Shown: positions 34,001 to 42,537, counted from the stretch's first letter. The stretch: DNA of 64,000 nt from Teratosphaeria epicoccoides (GCA_021401465.1 JADDMT010000072.1:1-64000); one strand, 5' to 3'. Notes: a model not told the origin generated them from the letters alone. Made by a program: numbers and translations.

Positions 34001-34789
34001 GCCCTGTATCGATGTTGATGGATCCGCGATCTTCTTTGCTTTCTTGGGCTTCGCAGGCTCTTCATCGGATGGCTCCGGCTCGCTAGCTGACGCGGAAGAC
34101 TCGTCCGATGCATCAATATCAAAATCATCATCGTCGCTGGCGACCTCGACATGATGCTCCTCTTCGAAGTCTGAGTCTTCGTCGCCTTTCCTTCTCGATT
34201 TGGCCGGCACGGTGCTGCAGCCTGCGCGCTCGTCCGACTCGTCCTCGGATGCTTCTTCCGCGAGTGCATACGAACGCCGATTTGAAGCCTTTCTTGGATG
34301 ACGAGCACCGGCAGCGGCTTTATCTTGTAGACTAAAGCCTGACGCGGCGGCCAAATCGCACCACGAACCCCGCTGCCCGACTCGAGACGCATTGGCAGTG
34401 CTGTGAGAGCTCAACAGACGATCAGAGGGATCGCCTTCGTCGTTGGCAATCTGCCCGAGTGGGCCATGGTCACTGTCGTATTCATGGTCTGAATCGTTTC
34501 GCCTTGCACCTCGGCCCAGTGGCTGTCGCGGCGAGCTTTGTGGGACAGACTTGTTGCTTGCAAATTCAGGAGGCGGTGGAGGAACCTCCACATGGCTAGC
34601 GATCCTCCGTCGCTTGTTCTGCGCTTGCCCGATGTTGGCCTCAGTCAAAGCTGATCTTCGTCGCTTGCCAGATGCGGCTTGGATCTTCTTTTTGGATGCA
34701 GCGACGATACCGTCGTCTTCTGAGTCCAAGAAATCTCGCTGTGCATTCTTCACCGTGCGCTTCGAGAAGAAGCTGGTTATGCTCTTCAT
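28028..34789 (-). CDS. DNMT5: DNMT5-type DNA cytosine methyltransferase with SNF2 ATPase and RING
   Basis: A maintenance-type CG methyltransferase that couples ATP hydrolysis to methylation in fungi. It is one exon; the preferred start at 34789 gives 2,253 residues, and an upstream ATG at 34876 would add 29. In order: a disordered acidic N-terminus; the methyltransferase with motif I VATMCSGTESP, motif IV TSCVDYS (catalytic Cys), motif VI FENVC, motif VIII PQTRQRG and a late GNAMTST; a Cys/His zinc segment (CYCEGNFG...CVDCGHTTHVSC); the SNF2 lobe with Walker A ADHPGFGKT and Walker B VDEFHE; a RING between lobes (CQHQQC...CGHSICRNCH...CPAQGC); and helicase C ending QAVGRVRRYGQKK. No chromodomain is seen, unlike Cryptococcus Dnmt5. 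The proposed N-terminus MKSITSFF resembles a PCNA-binding PIP box. Confidence 0.96.
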   Translation of the reverse strand: MKSITSFFSKRTVKNAQRDFLDSEDDGIVAASKKKIQAASGKRRRSALTEANIGQAQNKRRRIASHVEVPPPPPEFASNKSVPQSSPRQPLGRGARRNDSDHEYDSDHGPLGQIANDEGDPSDRLLSSHSTANASRVGQRGSWCDLAAASGFSLQDKAAAGARHPRKASNRRSYALAEEASEDESDERAGCSTVPAKSRRKGDEDSDFEEEHHVEVASDDDDFDIDASDESSASASEPEPSDEEPAKPKKAKKIADPSTSIQGKPSVQKASTDDMRRMLTRPQGVVKGLDPTLPPLHDINDIFADITARAVQMGLQEAIAHLKARPLRVATMCSGTESPILALQMVADSLKKMGLACFEVEHVFSAEIVPFKQAYIERNFAPPVTFRNIVEFMDAFKNNDPKATTAYGAKVPIPMDVDIVVAGTSCVDYSALNNSKKGIRDNGESGLTWHGALAYCKEARPAIIIFENVCSADWASMLKHYREIGYECKGVLVDTKDYYIPQTRQRGYMVCFDVSGKKAKNMKASTLGSQWQGLMEDFRRLSSSPISSFLIPSDQVVRRLQARDDDTVREVDWTKCEIRHMKYRTDERLGNARPFTRWTESGTVATPDNSNPAWYRRQVERVLDTIDCSILRKAIVGYDARYKTRIWDLSQNIDRSTDHQKFGIAGCITPDGIVFISDAGRAMSAEETLKLQGIPLDRISFTTETSNDQQDLAGNAMTSTVVGSALLAALITGHDLVDTGTTTAVSSKSARVDQLKADCLQDDSEAQLLEKTMYHSTSQSDLAVNAIQDSARRAARRCYCEGNFGLINKPLQICVDCGHTTHVSCGGNPRHNYVPLQQARLLPTEFEEELRAMLPLHLSLEGDIDRGDIQALVEGTGCSAIGRKEYMSAVQKAFSQDFSLSKVRRTYCWTASYVSQHARLDLVIGNDQAETISLEWQLHAIAPSHLASNDWVRAQLQQPLAKAAVRDSLLDVEWLWRLPVKRHVPITLEGQGAMLPTWWARNSMPDYREDRQPEQLEISVSASDDDLQQISGTYRSLPKCGKACDSLYKKITQGFDEKSLWLFLDPSRTDDPDQDEFVFSHNKELLEYDEVRPVIARIKAPWRPWPTSKHPHPRHAANTSLAVDAIWEPAFPGVRLEARRKRLELAVAQPASLQSNFTNLECSAAQLLVKCEVGMGEILLKPTHMGDNRALDTRFLSDNAWVFEVFRRHLRFREWHAIPLARQDSKCDSCAPAKPPLRWRLVNDVLQPYEDPGSAAVYEQAVKSRPAPFVLQVRQAKARETRPDTALLQFGVNIASLAHLVLARLPVETRGKAEVVWRLDTVGTNTALSTYPVFELRDTRGIEPYAGKLDMTVKLFPKQRLSLAWMVAQEDGIRFTLEEAEEAKLAVLRWRVEARGTASITVRGGICADHPGFGKTITSLALIQAQFLSSAPSSVRRDLQARASGLIASSATLIICPHTLRGQWSEEIKEKLRWSDGVLVIDRAGDLDKFTVHQLETARIIVVNRSIFSKEEYAERLAVFAGIPSPAKTKSGRAFSHWLQYAHQEVPKHVRLMRDSPTIQDFKLQIKAKYAERVQSDEFRAAVPSRRLRGQNVGKQKSTTTMPAAPPVLDTKGIEKPLLEMYYFNRIIVDEFHEYEPREYAAILELKADKRWGLSATPAIDDFYDISRTAAMIGVPLRYGCDAKGIMKAKNRRTLQTDMTPFELFDSMREMPSKAMHDRLWELDQAFLDTFVRRNVMEFGEMAYSDHLVPVSLEPAHKTLYSELSQHLNSLDMRIRKGRKKDATVRDTRIHKAMASAETAEDALTRTAAFYAHDKRENDPIAALSLESSQDLSRLTQILSRNLLDAAAKEPDALVSWINTRLDDGTLGDAEAIDAVHRLISHLPTRERDSLKKAVEKRQTPKYSAKTDGPGKTAFVTELSTTASRFVTATRSLRYIQHVQDVQRTTSRKASICQHQQCDRQEAEIGVSAFCGHSICRNCHSRLLKQDDNHCPAQGCKAEMSPHHLLWEGKIGDLGKTECTPYGAKIEAAMDLLEEISGKGDQAILFVQYAEQLDEVAQALEDRDIPATVVKDTRTAGAQISKFRTSTDSTVIVLNASDETAAGSNLQNANHVLFLSPLLRDTQYAYESTMAQAVGRVRRYGQKKQIFVYRFVALDTIDVDILEHREKRVDALVERGASAVKPAMSTENRDQNGSKAERTQLVKEDGRFSLRPRSWLVGVGSDESKMMNKSRVSGWEDFSSLVKFSRVYTEDDD

Positions 34790-36648
34790 CCTCGCGGGCG
34801 CGGATGCAGGAGGGCGCGCTGTTGCTTGGTGTAAGACTTCAAGATGCCTGCCAACGTGCCCGATGGAGCGACACACGGAACGCTATGCTTATGCTTATGT
34901 CGTGATGCGCCGTGTAAATCCAATGTGGTCAGTGAAGACGATTCCTAACGCGTCCGGAAGACGCGATCAAGACGCGGACCCTGGAAATTTGAGCAGCACG
35001 AACCTAATCATCCCTGGCCTTGGCAGACGCCGACGCCACGCTCACTTTCGCTCGTCCAGCCCTGCATCGAGGCGCTGACACTGCTGACCCACGGTGACAT
35101 GGCGGTGCAAAGGTGAGCGGCGGTGCAAAGGTGAGCGGCGGTGCAAAGGTGAGCGGCGGTGCAAAGGTGAGCGGCGGTGCAAAGGTGAGCGGCGGTGCAA
35201 AGGTGAGCGGCGTCGCGGCGGATGACACATCCATTATTACAATGTGTGTATGTGGTCTGCGCTCCCGTGACCTGAGCCACAGGTCTTACGTGAGGTGGCA
35301 GGAGATAGAGGCGAGATTGAGGCGAGATAATTCACGCGAGGTGACATGAGCTGACTATCGCAATGGTATGACCTTGGGTCGCTGACCCCGTCCTTGTTAA
35401 TGGACCGCCTGTGAAGGCATCGTCAGGGTGGCATTATTGAGCAATGCAGATAATTGAACATCAGTCCAAGAATTGCAACAGAAGCTCCGCGAGCAGGAGC
35501 GACAGTATCTATCTGTACGCTCGCGCCGACTCTCCGCCTCCGATCCACAAGCAGATCTGACTTTCTCGGCTCATTTACTGGGCACCGACCAGAGACGCTC
35601 ACAACACACGCTCCTCGAGCTGACATACGAGCCGACGCCATTGGATCTGCTCGAAAACCCCGGCATGTGATCGGGATTTGCGTCAAAGCATTGAAGCGAT
35701 AGCCCGAAGCAATACGCTCTTCGATTACGAGCCAAATCAAGGGCTTGAACATCGACTGTCGTACACCGAGATGTGTCCACTTGTCCACCCGAGGGACTTT
35801 CAAGTCTCGAGCTTCTGCACAGCCGGCCGCCTTCGCACCGTAGCCTTCGCTGTAGAGCTGGCGACATGTCATGCGCGGCACGCGGCGATGTCAAAGTGAT
35901 CGACGCCATGGCGGTAGACTCAGGAGGGCACAGAGAGGTCCTGGCGCGAAGACGTGGTAGAATTAGCAAAGTAGCTGCAGCAAGCATTTCATAGCGTATT
36001 GCGCGGACCCGTATCAAGACCGCAATGCCCCAATCGAGCCGTACATTCGCGATGTACCCGTGTGTGAGACATCGAATAACATCTATATCCCTCTTCCTGT
36101 GCCGTCACGACGTTATCGTGTCATTGACCAGGCGAGCAGTCAATGACAGCGTCGCGTTCGCAGTCCACGCCAGTTCTATTCTACTCTATACCCAAGAGCA
36201 GGCGAATCATGTAGCAAAACCCCGTGAGCGGTATGCCCATTATCGACATCTTTGTTCACGCAATAGATCATCGAACGTTGCGGCAAGGGATGCTCCCCCA
36301 AACACTAACCCTAGCCCTGCTTGAAGGAGTGGAGAAGTCGATCGCTCGACATATTGTTCGGCAGCTTCTACGGCAGGAAGCGACAGACGTGCCTTGGATG
36401 CTGGATCGGAGCCCATTGGAGCGGCTTGTCAGGGTTGATTGCATGAAGATCTGGTCTGGACTGTACGGCAATGGCAGCGTCCTATACAGCGGGTCCGATT
36501 CAACGTTCGTTTGCCCCGTTTCATCATAGGCACGGATGCTCAGTATCATCACATCAGCTGTACTGCCTATCCATACTATTGTCACACATTGCACTGAGCA
36601 CGGCCGTCCCTCGACAAGTGGCACGACTCTATCCACAACTCACTCCAA
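34790..36648. other. 1.9-kb intergenic region between DNMT5 and RPN6
   Basis: It contains the DNMT5 promoter, an 18-bp tandem repeat array at 35101-35208 and otherwise non-coding DNA. Frames such as 35423-35881 (minus) and 36025-36324 (plus) show no protein-like composition. Confidence 0.4.
35101..35214. repeat. Six-copy 18-bp tandem repeat
   Basis: The unit GGCGGTGCAAAGGTGAGC is repeated six times with no mismatch visible, then decays. It lies about 310 bp upstream of the DNMT5 start codon. Perfect identity implies recent expansion. Confidence 0.95.
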
Positions 36649-37970
36649 TCACTCCAGCAGGCTCGCCTGATTCATGTACAGCACATCCACCACATTACTC
36701 AACTTATCAATCGTACCAAGCGCAGCATCATACCCTTTATCCCTCTCACTCTCCTCATACACAATCAGCACGCCCGCTCCCTGGTCCAGCACACCAATCA
36801 TGACGCGGTCCAGGATCATCTGGCTCAGCTTGCGCTCGACTTGCTGAACATCCAGACCGACCATCTGTGCGATGTGAGAAATCTCAACCCGGCTGAATGG
36901 CTCGATGACCTTGATCAGATTCTGCTCCAGCATACTGTCGTAGAGGCGGCGGAGATGTGATGCGATGAAGCGATCTGAGCCGAGCTCGTAGCGGTAGTTG
37001 TGCAGGGCTTGCTCGTACTCCTCCAAGCTCCTATTGCTGTGAGCACGTGCGACGGCCTTCATCGCGTCAAGATTCTTGCCGGCGTACTTGAGTGCGTGCT
37101 TGGATGTCATGAGTTGGTCCACGTCGTCCTTGAGATTGAGCATGATCTTGCATAGAAGCATGTACTGAAAGGCGGATGTGGCGCGAGCGGTCTCATCTTG
37201 GCCGTGGTAGCCTTCCATAGCTTCGATGAAGTAGGAGAAGGCGGTGTTGAAGTCGTTGTCCTCGGCGTGCAGCTGGCCCGACTGCATGTCCAGACCAGCT
37301 TGCAGCAGCGGTGGGCAATACACTGATGCGGCGCTCGTCCTTGCACTCGTCAGAGCAGCTCTTCCCTTTGGCACGTTGCCCAACGCATGGTATACTCTGC
37401 TCTCCAGCAATTGCACCTCAACTAACACCAGCTTGTCATCCAACCTCTTCAGCTCTTTCAGCAGGCTGTTGATGAGGGTGAGTGCATCGTAATACTGCTG
37501 CTTCTGCATGTACAGCCCGACTAATCGCACTTCGAGGTTCTGGCGCAGGAAGCCTTGCCGTTGCGAGACAGCCCAATCGATGCATGACTTTGTGACGAAG
37601 ATTTGTGTGTCGACGGTATTGGGGATGGCGGTGAAAAGGTCGAGGAGTTGGCGGACTACAGTGAGTCAGCAGTAGCACCCATCACATCTGTCATTTTCCA
37701 CATACCGAGCTTCGCTGTCTTTGCTCGGGCGAAGCTGGTGAGGGCGTCTCGTGTCTGTTGGATGAGGTTGGCCAGGTCCTGTGTCCGCTTGCCATCTCTG
37801 TATAACTCGCCCAATCCCATCAATGCGTTTTCGAAGTCGCGCACTGCTCTGTCATTCGAGCCCAACGGCTTTGACAGGATGTCCTGGTAGATCTTCTCTG
37901 CCTGCGCCGGTTGGTCTTTGGCCAGCTTCTTCGCCTCTTCTATCCGCCCCGAGTCGTCCCCTTGCGCCAT
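36649..37970 (-). CDS. RPN6: 26S proteasome regulatory subunit Rpn6
   Basis: A lid subunit that bridges the 19S lid to the 20S core in the 26S proteasome. Two exons, 37970-37706 and 37655-36649, are joined over a 50-nt intron (GTATGT...CTGTAG) and encode 423 residues, close to the family length. The N-terminal helical repeats include EEAKKLAKDQPAQAEKIYQDIL and LLDLFTAIPNTVDTQIFVTKSC. The PCI domain is C-terminal: LYDSMLEQNLIKVIEPFSRVEISHIAQMVGL, followed by winged-helix residues VERKLSQMILDRVMIGVLDQGAG and the final C-terminal helix. It is divergent from SOF1 with 236 bp between starts, suggesting a shared promoter. Confidence 0.97.
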
Positions 37971-38206
37971 ATTGATTGATCGATGGCGAGAATGAATCAA
38001 ATGGGACTGACTGAAGGATGCAACGGCGAGATCGATGTAGCGGTGGGTTATTCGATTTGTGTGATGTGGCTCAGGACAGGAACATACCTCAGAGATAGCC
38101 ACAACTCGGCGGGTGCGCTCTCACGGACCGGTCCGCTTTCGGCATGCCGAGCGGCCCAGATGAAATTTCGAGATGCCGATGGAACTTGGCCAAAGATGCG
38201 TTCGCC
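37971..38206. promoter_or_regulatory. Divergent promoter region RPN6 / SOF1
   Basis: 236 bp separate the two start codons. The shared region must drive a proteasome lid gene and a ribosome-biogenesis gene. I searched by eye for the yeast proteasome-control element (GGTGGCAAA) and did not see a clear match. Confidence 0.4.
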
Positions 38207-39603
38207 ATGGTGTGTCAAGCTCTTGTCTTGTTTGACGACGACTTAGCTAATTCTGGTCACAGAAGATCAAAGCGCTCACCCGCTCGACGAGTTCCCACCA
38301 GGCGCCCGGCAGCGATGTCGCCCGCCAACCGCGCAACCTCGATCCCGCCCTCCACCCGTTCGAGAGGGCGAGAGAGTACACTCGAGCACTGAATGCTACG
38401 AAGCTCGAGCGCATGTTTGCTGCGCCCTTCGTCGCACAGCTGGGACGAGGTCATGTGGACGGCGTATACAAGCTCGCGAAAGATCCAAAGGCTCTAGATC
38501 GATTCGCAAGTGGTAGCGGAGATGGAGTCCTCAAGGTCTGGGATCTGCCAAGCCGAGAAGAGAAGTGGCAGACGCAGGCACATGAGAATCTCGTCAAGGG
38601 CATGTGCTGGACACGAGATCGGAAATTGCTGTCATGCGCCGCGGATCGGACGGTCAAGCTGTATGATCCGTATAACACACCTTCCAACAGTGCGCCGGAA
38701 GCGACTTGGCTGGGCAACAATGCCTTCACCGGCGTAACGAGACACAGGACCGAACCAGCGTTCGCCGCATCATCCTCAGCAGGCATACACATCTACGACC
38801 TTTCGCGACCATCGTCAACGCCCACTCAGACCCTCGCCTGGCCAACGAGCATCGACACGATCAACGACGTCTCCTTCAACCAGACGGAGACCTCGATCCT
38901 CGCCTCCTGCGCCACAGACCGGTCGCTCGTCCTTTACGACCTCCGAACCTCCTCTCCCCTCCACCGCTCCGTCCTCACCCTCGCCTCGAATTCCATAGCC
39001 TGGAACCCTATGGAAGCCTTCAACCTCGCCCTCGCCAACGAAGACCACAACATCTACATGTTTGACATGCGCAACCTTTCTCGCGCCCTGAACATCTTCA
39101 AAGACCACGTTGCAGCCGTCATGGACGTTGAATTTTCTCCTACTGGCGAAGAACTGGTCTCCGCGTCGTACGATCGCAGCATCCGGCTCTGGAAACGCAA
39201 CGAAGGTCACAGCCGAGACATCTACCACACCAAGCGCATGCAGCGTGTCTTCTCCGCCTGCTGGACTCCGGATAATCAGTACATCCTCTCTGGCTCTGAT
39301 GACGGCAACATCAGGTTGTGGCGTAGCAATGCTTCGTCGCGGTCAGGTATAAAGAGTGCGAGGGAGAGGCAGAAGCTGGAGTACGACGAGGCATTGAAAC
39401 AGCGGTATAAGCATATGCCAGAGATCAAGCGGATTGCACGACATCGGCATGTGCCGAAGCAGGTGAAGAAGGCAGGCGAGATCAAGGGCGAGGAATTGAA
39501 GGCGATCAAGAGGAGGGAGGAGAACGAGCGGAAGCATTCCAAATTGAAGGACAAGAAGAGAAGGAGTGAGAGGGAGAAGATGGTGTTGGTGGCCGAGAAG
39601 TGA
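38207..39603 (+). CDS. SOF1: Sof1, WD40 protein of the U3 snoRNP / SSU processome
   Basis: Required for 18S rRNA processing in the nucleolus; the metazoan homologue is DCAF13. The first coding exon is only the ATG (38207-38209). A 53-nt intron (GTGTGT...TCACAG) follows, then exon 2 at 38263-39603, giving 447 residues. This restores the family N-terminus MKIKALTRS. WD40 repeats run through about residue 360, for example GSGDGVLKVWDL, SCAADRTVKLYD and SASYDRSIRLWKR. The C-terminal Sof1-like domain is basic: LKQRYKHMPEIKRIARHRHVPK. The ATG at 38413 (MFAAPF) is possible, but it would drop about 50 conserved residues including RNLDPALHPFERAREY. Confidence 0.95.
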
Positions 39604-40424
39604 GATTTAAAAACGTGGGTCTGGGAGCGTTGTGAGCATGATGATACCAATGTGCATAGCCATGGCGTTGGGTAGGTCTCGCGGCATTGCGCGCGGCGTT
39701 ATTATGCGTACGATAGGAGGAGGGTCGACAGCTGTGGACACTCTGAACGGAATCACTGTCCTGATATTCACACAAAAACAACAACAACAACAACAACCAA
39801 AAAAATTTTCTAAAAAAAAAAAAACCCCAAAAACAAAGGCCCTGTTTCCCCGTCCCCGCCACTCGCCAACACGCCACACAAGCCATGCGCGTGAAGACAG
39901 ACAGCAAAAAGGACGGATGCGATTCTTCGAGAAAAGGTCGGACTCGAAGCAGCGATCCCAGTCCACTTTGTCAGGATTGCTCCCAGACAACACCGAACAT
40001 ATGTATGATCTGGTCTCACGGGAAGCGATCCGACGGGGTCTGTCGACTGTGATCTGCCACTGGACCACTTCTCCGATTTCACAGGTGCGGGGTCCGCTCT
40101 CTGATAACGATCTGCATGTGGTCGCGATCGGAAGCGCTGAGGCGATGCTGAAGACGACGACAGCGTGTTGGGGGGGGGGGGGGAATGGTCAGGCACGGTA
40201 TACGAGGGAAGTGACTACTGGGTCGTTCTGAAGAGCGGACATAGATCAGATCCCAAGGTGGGCGGGCTATCAAGCTATTGGATGCGTGGCATTTCAATCT
40301 AAGCCTCATGTACTCATAGTCATCGATACACAGGATATACTTCCACCGTACACTAAAGCACCACTAAAGCAACGCACAACGAAAATACAACCCCCCTCGC
40401 AAGCTCGTCGATCCCAGGAAGACA
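39604..40424. other. Intergenic region with A, ACA and G tracts
   Basis: This lies between the 3' ends of SOF1 and the perilipin locus. It contains an ACA-rich run and an A12 tract near 39775-39822 and a G14 run at 40170-40183. No gene was seen. Confidence 0.45.
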
Positions 40425-40889
40425 TTACAGTACCGCGCAATCTTTGCTCCAAGTCGTTTTTCTGTCCCAATGTATGTCTCGCGCCTTCCAGCTCCAGTCG
40501 ACAGGCTTGGCATGTGGCCACTTGAGTACAGAAGGGTTGAATTTGGGCCACCCGAATGCCTTCTCCTTTTTCGCAGCCGTCGAGTGCTTCTTCGTCTCGA
40601 CCTCTTGACCAAGCCCATCGACATCCGGCTCAGCCTGGTGCTTCGCCTTGACCGCGATAAACTTTAGCAAGCCCGCAAACATTTCACACGCAGCCTTAAC
40701 CTGTACGCTAACAATCCACGCAATGCCAATAGGACGCGGACCCAGCACCTCCACCATCACCCATGCGACAACCGGTGTCACCACCTCGACCATCGTCAGC
40801 ATGACAATCACCGCTTGGTCCCACGCCCAGGCCTTGACCTCGTGGCAGAGCCAAGCGCGCCAGGCCTTGTGGAAGGCCCAGTGGAACTT
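40425..40889 (-). other. In-frame coding-like extension after the perilipin stop codon
   Basis: Directly after the perilipin TAG (40892-40890) the same frame stays open for 154 codons. The start, KFHWAFHKAWRAWLCHEVK, is Trp-rich and amphipathic. A long hydrophobic part follows (VMLTMVEVVTPVVAWVMVEV and GIAWIVSVQVKAACEMFAGL), and then a charged tail ending SKDCAVL. Third positions of the first 29 codons are overwhelmingly G or C, as in the genes around it. It could be a readthrough extension, the remnant of a once longer perilipin, or a separate protein starting at the ATG at 40802. The family of this segment was not recognised. Confidence 0.5.
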
Positions 40890-41717
40890 CTACTTCTGAC
40901 CCGCCTTCTTGGCCGCCTCGTCCTTGGCGCCCTGAGCGGTGTCCTTTGCCTCGTCTTTCTTCGCGTTGGCCACGTCTTTGGCTTCTTGAGCCTTTTGTTG
41001 GCCGAGCTTGCCGTACTCGTCGACCTTCTTTTGGCCTGTCGACGTGATGTCATTGAGCTTCTCTTGGCCGGCTTGCTTGTATTGCCCGGCCTGGTCTTGG
41101 GCTTGGCGGACGTAGTCGGAGCCCTTCTTCTTGCCCTGCTCGTATTTGGGACCGACGAAATCGGCGACGGCGTGGAAGAAGTCGGACGCGATGCGGAGCT
41201 CAGTGGAAATGATGGCCATGACGGCGGTCACGTAGCCTGGGCCGCGGTTGTTGTGATTGGCAGTCTTGTGATACTCGTCTGTGAATGCTCGTGTCAGCTG
41301 CGTCTCTTCGTGTGAGTGGGGGGGGGGGGTGTGCATCTCACCGTTCCAGGTGTTCATGGCGTAGCTGTACGGCCAAAAGGCGTACTGCTTGGCGGTGTCG
41401 ATGACGGTGTGTGTGTCCTCTTTCACGATGGGGACCTTGTTGTCGACGTAGCCCAGACCCGCATCGGCCAACTCGTCCGCCTTCTCGACGTACGGCTTGA
41501 CATAGCTGTACGGGGTCTCCAGATAGCCCTGAACTGGCTTGCCGAACTTCTGGTATGCCCCGTCGGCGATCTCGAGCGACTTTTTGCCGTACGGGTTCTG
41601 CTTGAAGGTCTCGATGCCGTCGCTGACGACGGGGTAGCTGGTGGCGTGGGAGATGAACTTGGAGGAGGGCCTGTCGCCGTTGACTTGGGCGGGCATGCTG
41701 TCGGTTGCGTGCGGCAT
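40890..41717 (-). CDS. CAP20: Fungal perilipin / CAP20-like lipid-droplet protein
   Basis: CAP20/MPL1-type perilipins coat lipid droplets and protect stored lipid. In plant and insect pathogens they support appressorium turgor. Exons 41717-41342 and 41278-40890 flank a 63-nt intron (GTGAG...TTCACAG). The intron is a multiple of three and contains no stop, so retention would add 21 residues. The spliced protein has 254 residues. Family segments are SKFISHATSYPVVSDGIETFK, NPYGKKSLEIADGAYQKFGKPV, ETPYSYVKPYVEKADELADAGL, PIVKEDTHTVIDTAKQYAFWPYSYA and DEYHKTA. The C-terminal third is a Lys/Ala/Gln-rich, LEA-like amphipathic helix region. The stop TAG is followed by a long in-frame coding-like extension, described separately. 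Confidence 0.9.
   Translation of the reverse strand: MPHATDSMPAQVNGDRPSSKFISHATSYPVVSDGIETFKQNPYGKKSLEIADGAYQKFGKPVQGYLETPYSYVKPYVEKADELADAGLGYVDNKVPIVKEDTHTVIDTAKQYAFWPYSYAMNTWNGEMHTPPPHSHEETQLTRAFTDEYHKTANHNNRGPGYVTAVMAIISTELRIASDFFHAVADFVGPKYEQGKKKGSDYVRQAQDQAGQYKQAGQEKLNDITSTGQKKVDEYGKLGQQKAQEAKDVANAKKDEAKDTAQGAKDEAAKKAGQK
41318..41329. repeat. G12 tract inside the perilipin intron
   Basis: Twelve consecutive G on the plus strand (C12 in the transcript) lie in the 63-nt intron, 12 nt after the donor site. Length variation here would change intron length in steps of one, but not the spliced product. Confidence 0.85.
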
Positions 41718-41794
41718 TGACTGGAGGAGGTCGATGTCAGAGGGGTCGAGGGAAGGGAGGCAGCAGCAGCAAGCACGCTCAAGGCGATATACAA

Positions 41795-41854
41795 GGGTAG
41801 GGTAGGGTAGGGTAGGGTAGGGTAGGGTTGGGTTGGGTTGGGTAGGGTTGGGTT
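41795..41854. repeat. Telomere-like pentamer array GGGTA/GGGTT
   Basis: Twelve head-to-tail pentamers, eight ending in A or leading into TA and the others in T, sit 78-137 bp upstream of the perilipin start codon. The transcript strand reads as WACCC repeats. The unit is 5 bp, not the fungal telomere hexamer TTAGGG. Confidence 0.9.
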
Positions 41855-42471
41855 TGGGGCTGAGTTGTGGTGTGAGGAGAGTGTGCGAGTGGGGATGCGT
41901 ACGACGGTGGGGGGGATGGGGATTTTGTAGATGGGCAATGGTTCGTCGGGGGGGGGGGCGGGGGGTAAAGTGGGATATGCTTTGGTGGAGAGTCAGTCGT
42001 GCCGCTTGCTTGATGATAGGGAAGGCTGCTCGGAGCTCCTGCTCACTTGATGGCAGCGACGGCAGGGACCCGAGGGGGGGGACAACAAATGCGCTGAGGC
42101 GGAGATGGCTCGGCGGGCGCGTAAAGCACGGTTAGCTATCGGAAGACGACGAATGCAGCAGGGCCGCGCCGCTTACAGTGTGAGGCAGGAGCGATGACTG
42201 GATGGAAGGAAGGAAGGATGGATGGACGGACGGGTGAGATGTGAGTGGTGTGGAAGGGGCGCAGAAGGGTTGAGCTGCATTGCAGCTTCCCGCTCGCAAG
42301 GTTTGCAGCTGCAGCGACCCTCGTCATGTCTGGCATGTGAAAGACGAACCGCGTGGCTCAATCGTGCTGGCCGTGTGGCGCTGCCCACTTCAAAGTTCCT
42401 GGCTGGGCCACGATGATGACTTGCTGCAGCTCATCATCACTGGCCATGTGTTGTCTGGCTCCTCGGATGTG

Positions 42472-42500
42472 GGTGATGATGATGATAATGATGATGATGG

Positions 42501-42537
<37 letters not shown>

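Noticed and set aside
41795..41854. True interstitial telomere
   Set aside because: The unit is a pentamer GGGTA/GGGTT, not TTAGGG, and unique genes lie on both sides.
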